A DNA stretch of 64,000 nucleotides from a bacterium (GTDB lineage: Bacteria; Bacteroidota; Bacteroidia; Cytophagales; Cyclobacteriaceae), in NCBI GenBank assembly GCA_024743255.1, contig JANSWY010000008.1, positions 58,871-122,870 on the forward strand, read 5' to 3'. Positions within the stretch are counted from its first letter, which is position 1; each line of letters opens with the position of its first letter. Positions 37,426 to 46,100 of the stretch are shown here, one piece after another. Below the pieces are notes generated by a model. The model ran no database searches. It was not told the DNA's origin and saw nothing but the letters and a program-made list of their open reading frames with translations. A program made the position numbers and the translations under genes.

Positions 37426-39414
37426 TTACTTTCCAGTAGATTCACCTTCATCGTCATCATCAAAATAACGGTCAGTTTCATCGTAATCAGCATCATTCTC
37501 AATTTCCTGATTGTATCTGGTTACTTTGAATTCCGTTCTACGATTAACTTGATGCTCTTCTTCTGTTTTGGCGTTTTTGATGATTAGTTGCGTTTCACCA
37601 TATCCTTTGGCAGTGATTCTCTCAGAATCAACACCTTTCGATATGATATAATCAACAGCAGACTTTGCCCTTTTCTGTGATAGGTCCAAATTGTAATCAT
37701 CACCAGCACGTGTATCCGTATGAGAGCTCAATTCAATACTTATATCCGGATTATCCATCATTATTGTAACCAGCTTATCTAACTCAAGCGCCGCATCTGA
37801 TCGGATATTCCATTTGTTGAAATCGTAATAGATATTCTCCATCACAATAGTCTTATCAATCACGATTGGATCAAGGTTTATTTTTGCCTCAAATGTGATG
37901 TTTGTTACAAGTTTGGTAAGTGTTGATTTATCTACTGATTTTCCAATAGTAGTGAAGTCTTGCCTGGTAGTAAAATAACTGTTCTTTTCACCAATCAAAT
38001 CATAATCTTCCTCAGGGTATACTTTGAACTGAAATTTACCATCAACTCCAGTAAAGGTTTCATCGAGGATTTCTTCATCCGCGCCAACCAAGGTTACTTT
38101 CGAGTTGGGAAGCACTACTTCGTTTCCTCCATCATCTAATGTAACAGTCACTCCAGTTAAGTAGTAATTGACAATTTTCAGATTAGGATCATCATTAACA
38201 TAAGTGTAAATATCGTCATCACCTTTTCCTCCTTTTCTGTTAGAACTGAAGAATCCTTTGGTCACATTAAACTCATGATAACCAAAGTCATCCGAAGGAG
38301 AATTAATTGGAGACCCAAGGTTTTTTACTGTTGTAATTCCCTTTGCTCTGGTAGCTTCAAAAATGTCAAGCTGACCGAAACCTGCATGTCCATCTGAAGA
38401 GAAGTATAATTTTCCAGCATCGGAAACATATGGGAACATTTCGTTTCCTGGGGTATTAATTGCATCTCCCAAATTCCTTACATCAACCCATCTACCCCTT
38501 CTATTTAGTTTTGCCACATAGATATCAGATCCTCCATAACCACCTTTTCTTGTAGAAGAAAAATACAAAGTTCTTCCATCCGGACTTAATGCTGGAGAAC
38601 TATCCCACTCTCTTGGATCGCAGATATTTAATATTCTTGGTTCAGACCATTTACCGTTTCTATATCTGGTAAAATAAAGGTTTACGTCATCCGCTCCATT
38701 CGCTTTTCCTGGGTTACCTTTTGCAAAAATGATTGATGTCCCATCTTTAGAGATTGCAATGGAACCTTCATTTGTGTTGGGATCATTAAATGTTGGTGGC
38801 AATGCCTCAATCGTACTTAAATTAACTTTTGCTCCCTTTGATTCAACCTCATAAATTCTAGTAAATGGAGTTCCTGTCGCCAAATAAATCTTACCTCCAT
38901 CGCGATTGGACGTAAAGTAAATCTTGCCATTATTGTAGATTGGGGAATATTCAATCCCAGGAGTATTTATATCACTCAAATTCTTTACCCTATAGTAGGT
39001 GCCCTTTGCAATCAATTCTTCAAGTTCCAGAAGACCATTCAGTTCTCCCTGAGCTAGTTTTAAAACATGCTCATCTTCACCTATACTTAGATATTCTTCC
39101 AGTACCTTTTCTGCTTCCTTGTATTGTTCATTTGCCTCCAAAGCCTGAGCATAATGCAAATAAGCGATCTCATGGTGAGCATGACCGTCAACTGCTTTTT
39201 TGAAATATGGTACGGCTTGTTTTAGACGATTAGATTTACGATAGGCTTCTGCTATAAAGAAGTTCTCATCTGCAGTGTGTTCACCTTTATCTTTTAGTTT
39301 GTTAATAACCAGATCGTAGTGACCTTTATTGAATTGTTTTTCAATTTTCCCTGTTGTACTGCAACCGAATGAAATAATAACAATCGCAAGAATGGTAAAA
39401 ATGCTGCTTCTCAT
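37426..39414 (-). CDS. PorE-like TPR-PD40-CRD-OmpA lipoprotein
   Basis: This 662-residue lipoprotein (IISFGC, Cys at residue 18) shows four parts in order: TPR-like helices (about 25-130), a PD40/WD40 propeller (150-420; SPIYNNGKIYFTSNRDGG, SPALSPDGRTLYFSSTRKGG), a carboxypeptidase-regulatory fold (425-500; VDGKFQFKVYPEEDYDL) and an OmpA peptidoglycan-binding domain (about 525-640; YNLDLSQKRAKSAVDYI, NRRTEFKV). An acidic tail follows. This is the domain order of PorE of the type IX secretion system, though many Bacteroidota carry several such paralogs, so orthology is not proven. It is convergent with CHAT gene 2, stop codons abutting. Confidence 0.88.
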   Translation of the reverse strand: MRSSIFTILAIVIISFGCSTTGKIEKQFNKGHYDLVINKLKDKGEHTADENFFIAEAYRKSNRLKQAVPYFKKAVDGHAHHEIAYLHYAQALEANEQYKEAEKVLEEYLSIGEDEHVLKLAQGELNGLLELEELIAKGTYYRVKNLSDINTPGIEYSPIYNNGKIYFTSNRDGGKIYLATGTPFTRIYEVESKGAKVNLSTIEALPPTFNDPNTNEGSIAISKDGTSIIFAKGNPGKANGADDVNLYFTRYRNGKWSEPRILNICDPREWDSSPALSPDGRTLYFSSTRKGGYGGSDIYVAKLNRRGRWVDVRNLGDAINTPGNEMFPYVSDAGKLYFSSDGHAGFGQLDIFEATRAKGITTVKNLGSPINSPSDDFGYHEFNVTKGFFSSNRKGGKGDDDIYTYVNDDPNLKIVNYYLTGVTVTLDDGGNEVVLPNSKVTLVGADEEILDETFTGVDGKFQFKVYPEEDYDLIGEKNSYFTTRQDFTTIGKSVDKSTLTKLVTNITFEAKINLDPIVIDKTIVMENIYYDFNKWNIRSDAALELDKLVTIMMDNPDISIELSSHTDTRAGDDYNLDLSQKRAKSAVDYIISKGVDSERITAKGYGETQLIIKNAKTEEEHQVNRRTEFKVTRYNQEIENDADYDETDRYFDDDDEGESTGK

Positions 39415-39457
39415 AATATCTATCTAATAGAAATAAACATTCAAGGATATCAATCCC

Positions 39458-39943
39458 CTATACAAAGTACCGCTTGAGCCATGAACTCCCTGCCTCAACC
39501 TGCCAACTTTCTTTAAGTTCTCCTACATCTTTAACGAGATTATTGAAAGTTAGTGTATTCTGCGAGATACGACCAGAACTAATATTATTTTTAAGTTCAT
39601 TCATTGGTAATAAAAACACCTCATCATCATTTATGAATGCAATCTGGGTTCTCTCAAAGAAAGACACACTTAAGTGCTGTTCTAGTTGCCTAATGATTTC
39701 AACTGATGAGTCAATGGAGCATCCTGAAGCTGCATTAAAACCTTCATCAACTGTCAAGACTACAAACTGATTCTTATAAACCAGGTAGGAACTTTGCAAA
39801 GGTGCCCCGTGTGCTGCCCATTGCTCACAGAAGTTTTGCAGGTTTTGGCTAATTAAAGCTACTTCCTCTTCACTTAGTCTTCTGTTGGATTGATAGACCC
39901 AAACTCTTGCTTTGGGATTCATTTCATCGAAATTCACATACAT
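39458..39943 (-). CDS. Conserved Bacteroidota hypothetical protein
   Basis: This 161-residue soluble protein contains ARVWVYQSNRRLSEEEVALI and FCEQWAAHGAPLQSSYLVY, a pattern conserved across Bacteroidota. Database entries of this type are sometimes labelled ABC transporter ATPase, but no Walker A, Walker B or ABC signature is present here, so that name should not be used. The Cys in SGCSIDSSVEIIRQLE and the C-terminal NTLTFNNLV...W are also typical. Function unknown. It is 43 bases upstream of the PorE-like gene on the same strand. Confidence 0.75.
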   Translation of the reverse strand: MYVNFDEMNPKARVWVYQSNRRLSEEEVALISQNLQNFCEQWAAHGAPLQSSYLVYKNQFVVLTVDEGFNAASGCSIDSSVEIIRQLEQHLSVSFFERTQIAFINDDEVFLLPMNELKNNISSGRISQNTLTFNNLVKDVGELKESWQVEAGSSWLKRYFV

Positions 39944-40051
39944 GCCAATGCTACTTTTTGAATGAGAACATAAAACTAGTAATTTAAGTTTAAACTAAGC
40001 CTATATGATTTTTTGCCGCAATCTGTAGCGGGAGAGACACCCGATATAGTT

Positions 40052-40070
40052 TGTGATACTTTCGTGATAA
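40052..40070 (+). promoter_or_regulatory. Direct-repeat operator before response regulator
   Basis: The sequence TGTGATACTTTCGTGATAA contains GTGAT twice (40053 and 40064) at an 11-base step, the spacing used by OmpR/PhoB-type dimers. It ends 22 bases before the response regulator start at 40093. A nearly identical copy stands at 44081-44099. Binding by this response regulator is inferred. Confidence 0.6.
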
Positions 40071-40092
40071 AAGGCGATTAATTTTGAAATGT

Positions 40093-40809
40093 ATGAAAAG
40101 AGTACTGCTTGTAGAGGATGACGTTCACATCCGGGATTTGCTGGAGATACATTTAAAAGATCTTGGATGTCATCTTACCACACAAACCGATGGACTCAAA
40201 GGATTGAACACGGCCCTAACAGACCCTTTTGACCTAATCGTTCTGGATATAATGCTTCCAAACATGGATGGGTTGGAAATTTGTCGCAAATTAAGAGCTG
40301 AAAAAATTGCTACTCCAATATTGATGTTAACGGCCAGATCAGAAGAAATAGATAAAATTCTTGGCTTAGAAACTGGTGCAGACGATTATCTCACCAAACC
40401 ATTTAGTGTAAGAGAATTTATTGCGAGAGTTAAGGCAATATTTAGAAGAGTAGAATTACTCACTACTAAAGATACTCCTCAGGAAAGCGCATTGAAATTC
40501 GGAGACCTTGAAATAGACAAGAGCAAAAGAAAAGTCTCTTTGGGCTCCAATAGAATAGAGTTGACTCCAAAAGAGTTTGACTTGCTGGCACTTCTTGCTT
40601 CCCATCCAGGAAGAAGCTACAGTAGAGAACAATTATTAAGTCTTATCTGGGGGTATGAATTTAGCGGGTATGAACACACTGTTAATTCACACATCAACAG
40701 GTTAAGAGCAAAAATAGAACCTGACGTCAATAACCCTACCTTTATCATGACTACATGGGGTATTGGCTATAGATTCAATGATGAACTTCAAATCAATCAG
40801 GAATCATGA
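40093..40809 (+). CDS. OmpR-family response regulator
   Basis: This 238-residue regulator starts at the ATG at 40093; an upstream TTG adds only three residues. The receiver domain has the acidic pair in VEDDVHIRD, the phosphorylatable Asp52 in VLDIMLPNMDG, Thr in LMLTARSEE and Lys in YLTKPFS. The C-terminal OmpR winged helix (about 135-235) includes LTPKEFDLLALLASHPGRSY and YEHTVNSHINRLRAKIE. It overlaps the histidine kinase gene by 4 bases. A GTGAT direct repeat 22 bases upstream suggests autoregulation. Confidence 0.95.
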   Translation: MKRVLLVEDDVHIRDLLEIHLKDLGCHLTTQTDGLKGLNTALTDPFDLIVLDIMLPNMDGLEICRKLRAEKIATPILMLTARSEEIDKILGLETGADDYLTKPFSVREFIARVKAIFRRVELLTTKDTPQESALKFGDLEIDKSKRKVSLGSNRIELTPKEFDLLALLASHPGRSYSREQLLSLIWGYEFSGYEHTVNSHINRLRAKIEPDVNNPTFIMTTWGIGYRFNDELQINQES

Positions 40810-42284
40810 AAAATTCAATTTTTAAAGACTATTTATTCTGGAAAATATCTGCTACGTTCCTGTTGATTCTGGTAGCAGTTGGACTTGCTTACATGTATAT
40901 CATCACGGATGCATTAGATCAAAATTTCCATGAAAGAAACCAAAGGTTAAATGCCAAAATGGCTGCTCATATCATTGAGGAAGTAAAACCTTTCCTAAAT
41001 GGTGAAATCACGGAGGATGCAACAAGTGAAATCATGCATCACATGATGGCCATAAACCCAAGTATTGAAGTATATCTTCTAGATCCTCAAGGTAATATTC
41101 TAAAATATGTTGCTCCCTACAAGAAGGTCAAAATGGAAGTAGTAAGTCTCTCTCCAATTTCGGAGTTCATCGCTAGCGACGGCCAACAATGTATTTTAGG
41201 AGATGATCCAAGAAACCCGGGACGAACAAAAGTTTTCTCCGCAGCACCAGTTTATGAAGATGAAGAATTGATTGGGTATGTCTATGTTATTCTCGCTGGA
41301 GAAGAATTCGATACCGTTAATGCTACTTCAAAAAGTACCTTACTATGGGATCTGGGATTAAAATCTGTTGGATTCACACTTTTAGTTGCATTCCTGATTG
41401 GTCTAACCGCAATTTGGTTTATCACAAAGAACCTAAGACATATACGACAGGCGTTTAGAAATTTCCAAAACGGAGATATGAATGCTCGTATTTCTAATCA
41501 ATTTGGGAAAGGAGAGCTCTCAGAGCTAGCCAACACATTCAACGAAATGGCAGATACCATTCAGGGAAACATTGAACATCTCAAATCAATGGAAAACCTA
41601 AGAAGAGAATTGGTTGGTAATGTAAGTCACGATTTGAGAACTCCCCTGGCAGTAATCCATGGTTATATCGAAACACTCATTATGAAGAAAGATGAGTATT
41701 CAGCCGAAGAGAGAGATAAGTATCTAGGAGTAATTCTTGAAAGCACTGAAAAACTTAAAAAACTGGTTGAAGAATTATTCGAATTATCAAAACTGGAAGC
41801 CAAACAAATTACTCCAAAAAAAGAGCCTTTCTTTATCAATGAGTTAATCCAGGATATCATTCATAAATACGAACTAATTATTTCAGAAAAGGGAATAAGC
41901 ATTGAACCAATCTTCAAGAAAAATATATCCCTGGTTCATGCTGATCTTGGTCTCATTGAACGAGTACTCCAAAACCTAATTGACAATGCTATCAAATTCA
42001 CTCCTGAAGGAGGTAGAATCACATTGGAAACTAATGACCTTGATCGTTATGTGGAAATCCGGGTTACTGATACTGGAAAAGGTATTCCTCAGGAACAAAT
42101 ACCGTTTGTATTCGACAGATATCATATTGGCGACAAACGATTGAGTTTAGACAACAATAGTACAGGACTTGGGTTAGCCATAGTGAAGAAAATACTTGAA
42201 ATACATGATGCCACGATTCAGCTTACCTCTAAGCTCAATAAAGGCACAACATTTGCATTTGAATTACCATATTATACTAAGTAG
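40806..42284 (+). CDS. Sensor histidine kinase
   Basis: This is a 492-residue membrane kinase. A first membrane helix (about 12-34) is followed by an extracytoplasmic sensor region of about 145 residues, a second helix (about 184-206), HAMP, HisKA with His275 in NVSHDLRTPLAVIHGY, and HATPase_c with NLIDNAIKFTPEGG, VTDTGKGIP and STGLGLAIV. It pairs with the response regulator (4-base overlap). Its stop is one base before a lipoprotein gene, so the operon continues into envelope genes that may be its targets or sensors. The signal is unknown. Confidence 0.95.
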   Translation: MKNSIFKDYLFWKISATFLLILVAVGLAYMYIITDALDQNFHERNQRLNAKMAAHIIEEVKPFLNGEITEDATSEIMHHMMAINPSIEVYLLDPQGNILKYVAPYKKVKMEVVSLSPISEFIASDGQQCILGDDPRNPGRTKVFSAAPVYEDEELIGYVYVILAGEEFDTVNATSKSTLLWDLGLKSVGFTLLVAFLIGLTAIWFITKNLRHIRQAFRNFQNGDMNARISNQFGKGELSELANTFNEMADTIQGNIEHLKSMENLRRELVGNVSHDLRTPLAVIHGYIETLIMKKDEYSAEERDKYLGVILESTEKLKKLVEELFELSKLEAKQITPKKEPFFINELIQDIIHKYELIISEKGISIEPIFKKNISLVHADLGLIERVLQNLIDNAIKFTPEGGRITLETNDLDRYVEIRVTDTGKGIPQEQIPFVFDRYHIGDKRLSLDNNSTGLGLAIVKKILEIHDATIQLTSKLNKGTTFAFELPYYTK

Positions 42285-42285
42285 T

Positions 42286-43215
42286 ATGAAATACAAAATA
42301 TTCTATCTAATCCCTCTAATATTGGCTTCCTGTATAGGTACGGATGTATTAGACGATGTTATCGTATCAGAGACCTTAACAATATCACAAGAATCAGTAA
42401 TCCTTCAAATAGGAGAAACTGAGTCCTTATCCGCAAATTATACCAATCAGTATGGTTTGGATGAAGATGTAAGTTTAATGTGGAATATTACTGATGGTTC
42501 AGTGGCTTCCGTAAATGATCAAGGTGTGGTTACTGCTTTAGCCAGAGGTCAGGTAAATGTCACTGCTAGCTACAATTCAGTAATGTCAGATCCTGTGATG
42601 GTAACTATTGTTGAAGACATAAATGATGTTGCTGAAGTACGAATAAGCGCCCCTATGAGCATGCTTGTAATTGGTGAATCAATTCAGTTGTCAGTTTCTG
42701 CATTCAACGTGCTGGAAGAAGAAATATCAACAGCTGATGTTGTATGGAACGTGAGTGATGAAACTGTTGCAACTATTACTCAAACTGGATTACTAACAGG
42801 TGTAAGTGACGGAGAAGTAGAAGTCACTGCAGAGATTGATGGGATTCAAAGCTTGTCACTGACTATTACAGTTGGAAGTGATATTAGGACAGCTACATTC
42901 TCTGGCGCCAATGGATATAACTCATCCGGAACAGCGATGCTATTTGCTGATGAAAGTGGAGATATCATCTTGGAATTAAGTGATGATTTTTCTGCTGACT
43001 TTGCTTTGGGAACATTTATCTATTTAGCAAATTCTACTAGTGGTTCTGAAGTGAGAGGAGGAGGTCTGGAACTCAGAGAAATAACATCTGGAGGGGCTCA
43101 CACCTTTAACGTCACTGAAATTGATGCCTCTGTTGATTTAGATACCTACAGATATGTAATTGTGCTGTGTAAACCTGCAGCAATAACTTTTGGTCTGGCA
43201 GATTTTAACGAATAA
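42286..43215 (+). CDS. Lipoprotein with two Big_2 domains and a DM13 domain
   Basis: From the ATG at 42286 this gives 309 residues with a lipoprotein signal (LIPLILASC). Two bacterial Ig-like Big_2 modules follow (about 25-110 and 112-195; ASVNDQGVVTALARGQVNVT, ATITQTGLLTGVSDGEVEVT). The last 110 residues match the DM13 pattern: ATFSGANGYNSSGTAMLF, then YRYVIVLCKPAAITFGLADF with the conserved Cys. DM13 is predicted to take part in redox or electron transfer. An upstream in-frame ATG at 42196 lies inside the kinase gene and is rejected. It is in the two-component operon, one base after the kinase. Confidence 0.8.
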   Translation: MKYKIFYLIPLILASCIGTDVLDDVIVSETLTISQESVILQIGETESLSANYTNQYGLDEDVSLMWNITDGSVASVNDQGVVTALARGQVNVTASYNSVMSDPVMVTIVEDINDVAEVRISAPMSMLVIGESIQLSVSAFNVLEEEISTADVVWNVSDETVATITQTGLLTGVSDGEVEVTAEIDGIQSLSLTITVGSDIRTATFSGANGYNSSGTAMLFADESGDIILELSDDFSADFALGTFIYLANSTSGSEVRGGGLELREITSGGAHTFNVTEIDASVDLDTYRYVIVLCKPAAITFGLADFNE

Positions 43216-43217
43216 TC

Positions 43218-44069
43218 ATGAAACTTAAGAATATACTTTTAGTCATTATCCTTGTTGCAATTACCTCAACGGCAACCTTTGCTGGTGGTGGATGGCCTCA
43301 GCCTAAAGGACATGGATTTTTCAAATTGTCACAATCCATGATTATAGCTGATCAGTTTTTTAATCCAGCCGGTGACATTGTAGATATCACAACCATTAGC
43401 ATTTATTCAACAGCTCTTTATGGCGAATATGGTTTCTCCGATAGAGTTACTGGAGTATTTCATGTGCCGTTTTTTGTGAGAAGTACTCTGAATGAAGTTA
43501 GAAGAAGACAATCAGGCACAATTGAACCAGGGGATGAGGTGAATGCTTTAGGTGATCCAATATTGGGACTGAAGTATGCACTTACAAAAGATAAATGGCT
43601 TGCCTTGAGTGCTACTGTCTCAGTTGGTATTCCTCTTGGAGAAACAGAAGGTGGTGATTCTAGAATTTTGCAGACGGGTGATGGAGAATTCAACCAAATG
43701 ATCATGATAGATGCCAGTCATTCGTTTTATCCTAAGCCATTCTACTCTACTGTTTCAGTCGGATTCAATAATCGCACAAACGGATTCTCAGAAGAATTCA
43801 GATATGGATTTGAAATTGGATATACAGGAATCAAGAACCTAATTGCAGTACTAAAAATTAATGGTGTTGAATCTTTCAATAATGGAGAGACTGTAACAGC
43901 AGGAAACGGAATATTTGCAAACAACACAGAGTTTCTAGGGGTAACTCCTGAAATCAACTACAATTTGAATGATAAATGGGGTGTATCTGTGTCTGCAGGT
44001 TTCGCTCCTTATGCAAAAAGAATACTTGCAGCTCCAAATTATTCCGCCGGAGTGTATTTGCAATTATAA
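43218..44069 (+). CDS. Outer-membrane beta-barrel protein (transporter-like)
   Basis: This 283-residue protein has a signal peptide (residues 1-22, ending TATFA) and then GGGWPQPKGHGFFKLSQSMI, and a barrel of about twelve strands (YSTALYGEYGFSDRVTGVFH, ALSATVSVGIPLGE, WGVSVSAGFAPYAKR), ending AGVYLQL. The pattern resembles outer-membrane barrels of the Phenol_MetA_deg/transporter group, whose substrates are mostly unknown. It starts 2 bases after the DM13 lipoprotein and is the last gene of the two-component operon; it may be the outer-membrane part of a DM13 redox module (inference). Confidence 0.75.
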   Translation: MKLKNILLVIILVAITSTATFAGGGWPQPKGHGFFKLSQSMIIADQFFNPAGDIVDITTISIYSTALYGEYGFSDRVTGVFHVPFFVRSTLNEVRRRQSGTIEPGDEVNALGDPILGLKYALTKDKWLALSATVSVGIPLGETEGGDSRILQTGDGEFNQMIMIDASHSFYPKPFYSTVSVGFNNRTNGFSEEFRYGFEIGYTGIKNLIAVLKINGVESFNNGETVTAGNGIFANNTEFLGVTPEINYNLNDKWGVSVSAGFAPYAKRILAAPNYSAGVYLQL

Positions 44070-44080
44070 GTTTAAACTTC

Positions 44081-44099
44081 TGTGACACTTTCGTGATAA
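44081..44099 (+). promoter_or_regulatory. Direct-repeat operator before RskA-like lipoprotein
   Basis: TGTGACACTTTCGTGATAA differs by one base from the 19-base site at 40052-40070 and keeps the GTGA repeats 11 bases apart (44082 and 44093). It lies 47 bases upstream of the lipoprotein start at 44146 and just after the barrel gene. It is probably bound by the response regulator at 40093. Confidence 0.6.
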
Positions 44100-44145
44100 G
44101 TGGACATGATTTTTACGCTAAACAAAAAAATAACGCATAATAATC

Positions 44146-45033
44146 ATGAAGAAACTTTTCATTCTTACACTATTCACTCCTTTCATCTTCAGTTGTGGAG
44201 ATGATGACGGAACAAATGAACCAACAACAGCAGATTTAACACTTAACATTTCAGGACTTGCTGACCTGGGTTCAGAAGCACAATATGAAGGTTGGTTAAT
44301 CGTAGATGGAAGCGCGGTTACTACTGGTACATTCACTGTTGACGGTGATGGCAATTTATCTGAAACTTCTTTCACTGTAGATGAAGATGATCTTGAAAAC
44401 GCTTCAAAGTTTGTATTAACAATTGAGCCAATTCCAGATCCTTCTGCTGACCCTGCAGATGTTCATATTTTAGCAGGTGACTTCTCAGGAAGCAGTGCTT
44501 CTTTAACAATTATGGATGAAGCGGCCATTGGTACTGGGTTTGCGAGTGTTGGCGGAAGCTACATCATTGCAACTCCAACAACATCTGCTACTGACGATGA
44601 TCTTAGTGGTGTTTGGTTCCTTGTACCAGGTGACATGCCAACTGCATCTCTTACTAATCTTCCGGATTTAAGTAATGTAGCTGGATGGACTTATGAAGGT
44701 TGGGCTGTTATTGATGGAACTCCTGTTTCTACTGGCACATTCAACACTGCAGCAGGTTCTGATGCTAGCGCTCCGTTTAGCGGAACAGAGGGTGCTCCTG
44801 GTTTTCCTGGAGAGGACTTTATTAACAATGCTCCAAGTGGATTAACATTTCCAACAAACCTTCAGGGCGCTACGATTGTTGTATCTATAGAGCCAGTTCC
44901 AGATAACTCTACAAGTCCATTCTTGTTGAAGCCTTTGGCTGGTGATGTACCAACGGATGCAGCTGTTGGAACAAGCTACAACCTGGATAACATTGCAGCA
45001 AGTACTTATCCATCAGGAACTGTTACGAGATAA
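44146..45033 (+). CDS. Lipoprotein with two RskA-like repeats
   Basis: This 295-residue lipoprotein (PFIFSC, Cys at residue 17) is made of two related units of about 120 residues: YEGWLIVDGSAVTTGTF with VLTIEPIPDPSADPADVHIL, and YEGWAVIDGTPVSTGTF with VVSIEPVPDNSTSPFLLKPL. Both resemble the extracytoplasmic C-terminal domain of RskA-type anti-sigma factors. The cytoplasmic zinc-binding part and membrane helix of an anti-sigma factor are absent, and no sigma factor gene is near, so it is not a classical anti-sigma factor. It is probably controlled by the neighbouring two-component system via the direct repeat at 44081. Function unknown. Confidence 0.7.
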   Translation: MKKLFILTLFTPFIFSCGDDDGTNEPTTADLTLNISGLADLGSEAQYEGWLIVDGSAVTTGTFTVDGDGNLSETSFTVDEDDLENASKFVLTIEPIPDPSADPADVHILAGDFSGSSASLTIMDEAAIGTGFASVGGSYIIATPTTSATDDDLSGVWFLVPGDMPTASLTNLPDLSNVAGWTYEGWAVIDGTPVSTGTFNTAAGSDASAPFSGTEGAPGFPGEDFINNAPSGLTFPTNLQGATIVVSIEPVPDNSTSPFLLKPLAGDVPTDAAVGTSYNLDNIAASTYPSGTVTR

Positions 45034-45074
45034 GGGTATTAAGTTTTTGAGTAGTTGTAGTACGGATTAATGCG

Positions 45075-45109
45075 AAAAAAAGGGATGAAAACGTACCGTT
45101 CTCATCCCT
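45075..45109 (-). terminator. Rho-independent terminator of the Hdr-like operon
   Basis: AGGGATGA (45081-45088) pairs with TCATCCCT (45102-45109), extended by AACG/CGTT inside. On the minus strand the stem is followed by seven T residues (45081-45075), so it terminates transcripts coming from the iron-sulfur gene that ends at 45278. It may also act on the plus strand after the lipoprotein gene, but without a T tract there. Confidence 0.75.
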
Positions 45110-45277
45110 AATTGTCCGCTTCGTCACATAAATTGAAAATTTTTCAGGATATATGTAACATTTGGGCAAATTCGCAGTATTACATTAAAAACTGCTAAAA
45201 ATATTTAAAATTCCTCATAGTTTGAATCCATGTTGTTCTTTTGAGCGCCTGGTTTCCCTTTTTATGAGGGTCTGTGT

Positions 45278-46078
45278 TTAAAGTCCTTCAGCTTCAGCAA
45301 TTAGCTCAGCCAAATCCTTCACTTTCACTTCACTTTCTTTCTCTTTATTCTTCACTCCATCCGACATCATAGTCATACAGAATGGACAAGCAGCTGCAAT
45401 AACTTTTGCTCCGGTTTCAAGTGCCTCCTCAGTTCTTTCAATATTGATTTCCTTATTCCCAGGTTCAGCATCTTTAAACATCTGAGCTCCTCCGGCACCA
45501 CAACACAAACCTTTTGTCTTGCACCTCTTCATTTCTACCAGCTCAGCATCTAACGCTTCCAGAACCTCTCTAGGAGCCTCATAAACATTATTTGCTCTTC
45601 CAAGGTAACATGAGTCATGGAAAGTGATTTTCTTGCCTTTAAATTCACCTCCACCTTTTAGCGTAAGCTTTCCATCATTAATTAGTTCCTGAAGCATTTG
45701 TGAGTGGTGTATCACATCATAGTTTCCACCTAAATCAGGATACTCATTTTTGATGGTATTAAAGCAGTGTGGGCAAGCTGTTACAATCTTTTTGATTTCA
45801 TAGCTATTCATTAACTGAATATTGGCCATTGCTTGCATTTGGAATAGGAATTCATTTCCTGCTCTCCTCGCTGGATCACCAGTACAAGTTTCTTCAGGTC
45901 CTAATACCGCAAACTTAATTCCTACTTTATTTAATATTTTGACGAAAGCCTTAGTTACGGCCTTGTATCTATCATCATATGATCCGGCACATCCAACCCA
46001 AAATAAAATTTCCGGGACTTCACCAGCTGCAACCATGTCAGCAACCGTAGGGATCTTTATTTCTGTATTTTCACTCAT
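45278..46078 (-). CDS. CCG-domain iron-sulfur oxidoreductase subunit (HdrB/GlcF-like)
   Basis: This 266-residue cytoplasmic protein has two cysteine-rich CCG regions: ILFWVGCAGSYDD with ACPHCFNTIKNEYP, and HDSCYLGR, CCGAGGAQMF and CPFCMTMM. These bind a [4Fe-4S] cluster as in heterodisulfide reductase HdrB and glycolate oxidase GlcF. It is paired with the membrane ferredoxin-like protein encoded 22 bases upstream (46101-47435). Together they probably pass electrons between a soluble donor and the quinone pool; the donor is not in the window. Confidence 0.87.
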   Translation of the reverse strand: MSENTEIKIPTVADMVAAGEVPEILFWVGCAGSYDDRYKAVTKAFVKILNKVGIKFAVLGPEETCTGDPARRAGNEFLFQMQAMANIQLMNSYEIKKIVTACPHCFNTIKNEYPDLGGNYDVIHHSQMLQELINDGKLTLKGGGEFKGKKITFHDSCYLGRANNVYEAPREVLEALDAELVEMKRCKTKGLCCGAGGAQMFKDAEPGNKEINIERTEEALETGAKVIAAACPFCMTMMSDGVKNKEKESEVKVKDLAELIAEAEGL

Positions 46079-46100
46079 TATTTATATTCAGGTTAAATGT

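Noticed and set aside
39458..39943. ABC transporter ATPase annotation
   Set aside because: No Walker A, Walker B or ABC signature is present; the label would be a propagated error.
44146..45033. Functional anti-sigma factor
   Set aside because: No cytoplasmic anti-sigma domain, no membrane helix and no adjacent sigma factor; only the extracytoplasmic RskA-like fold is seen.
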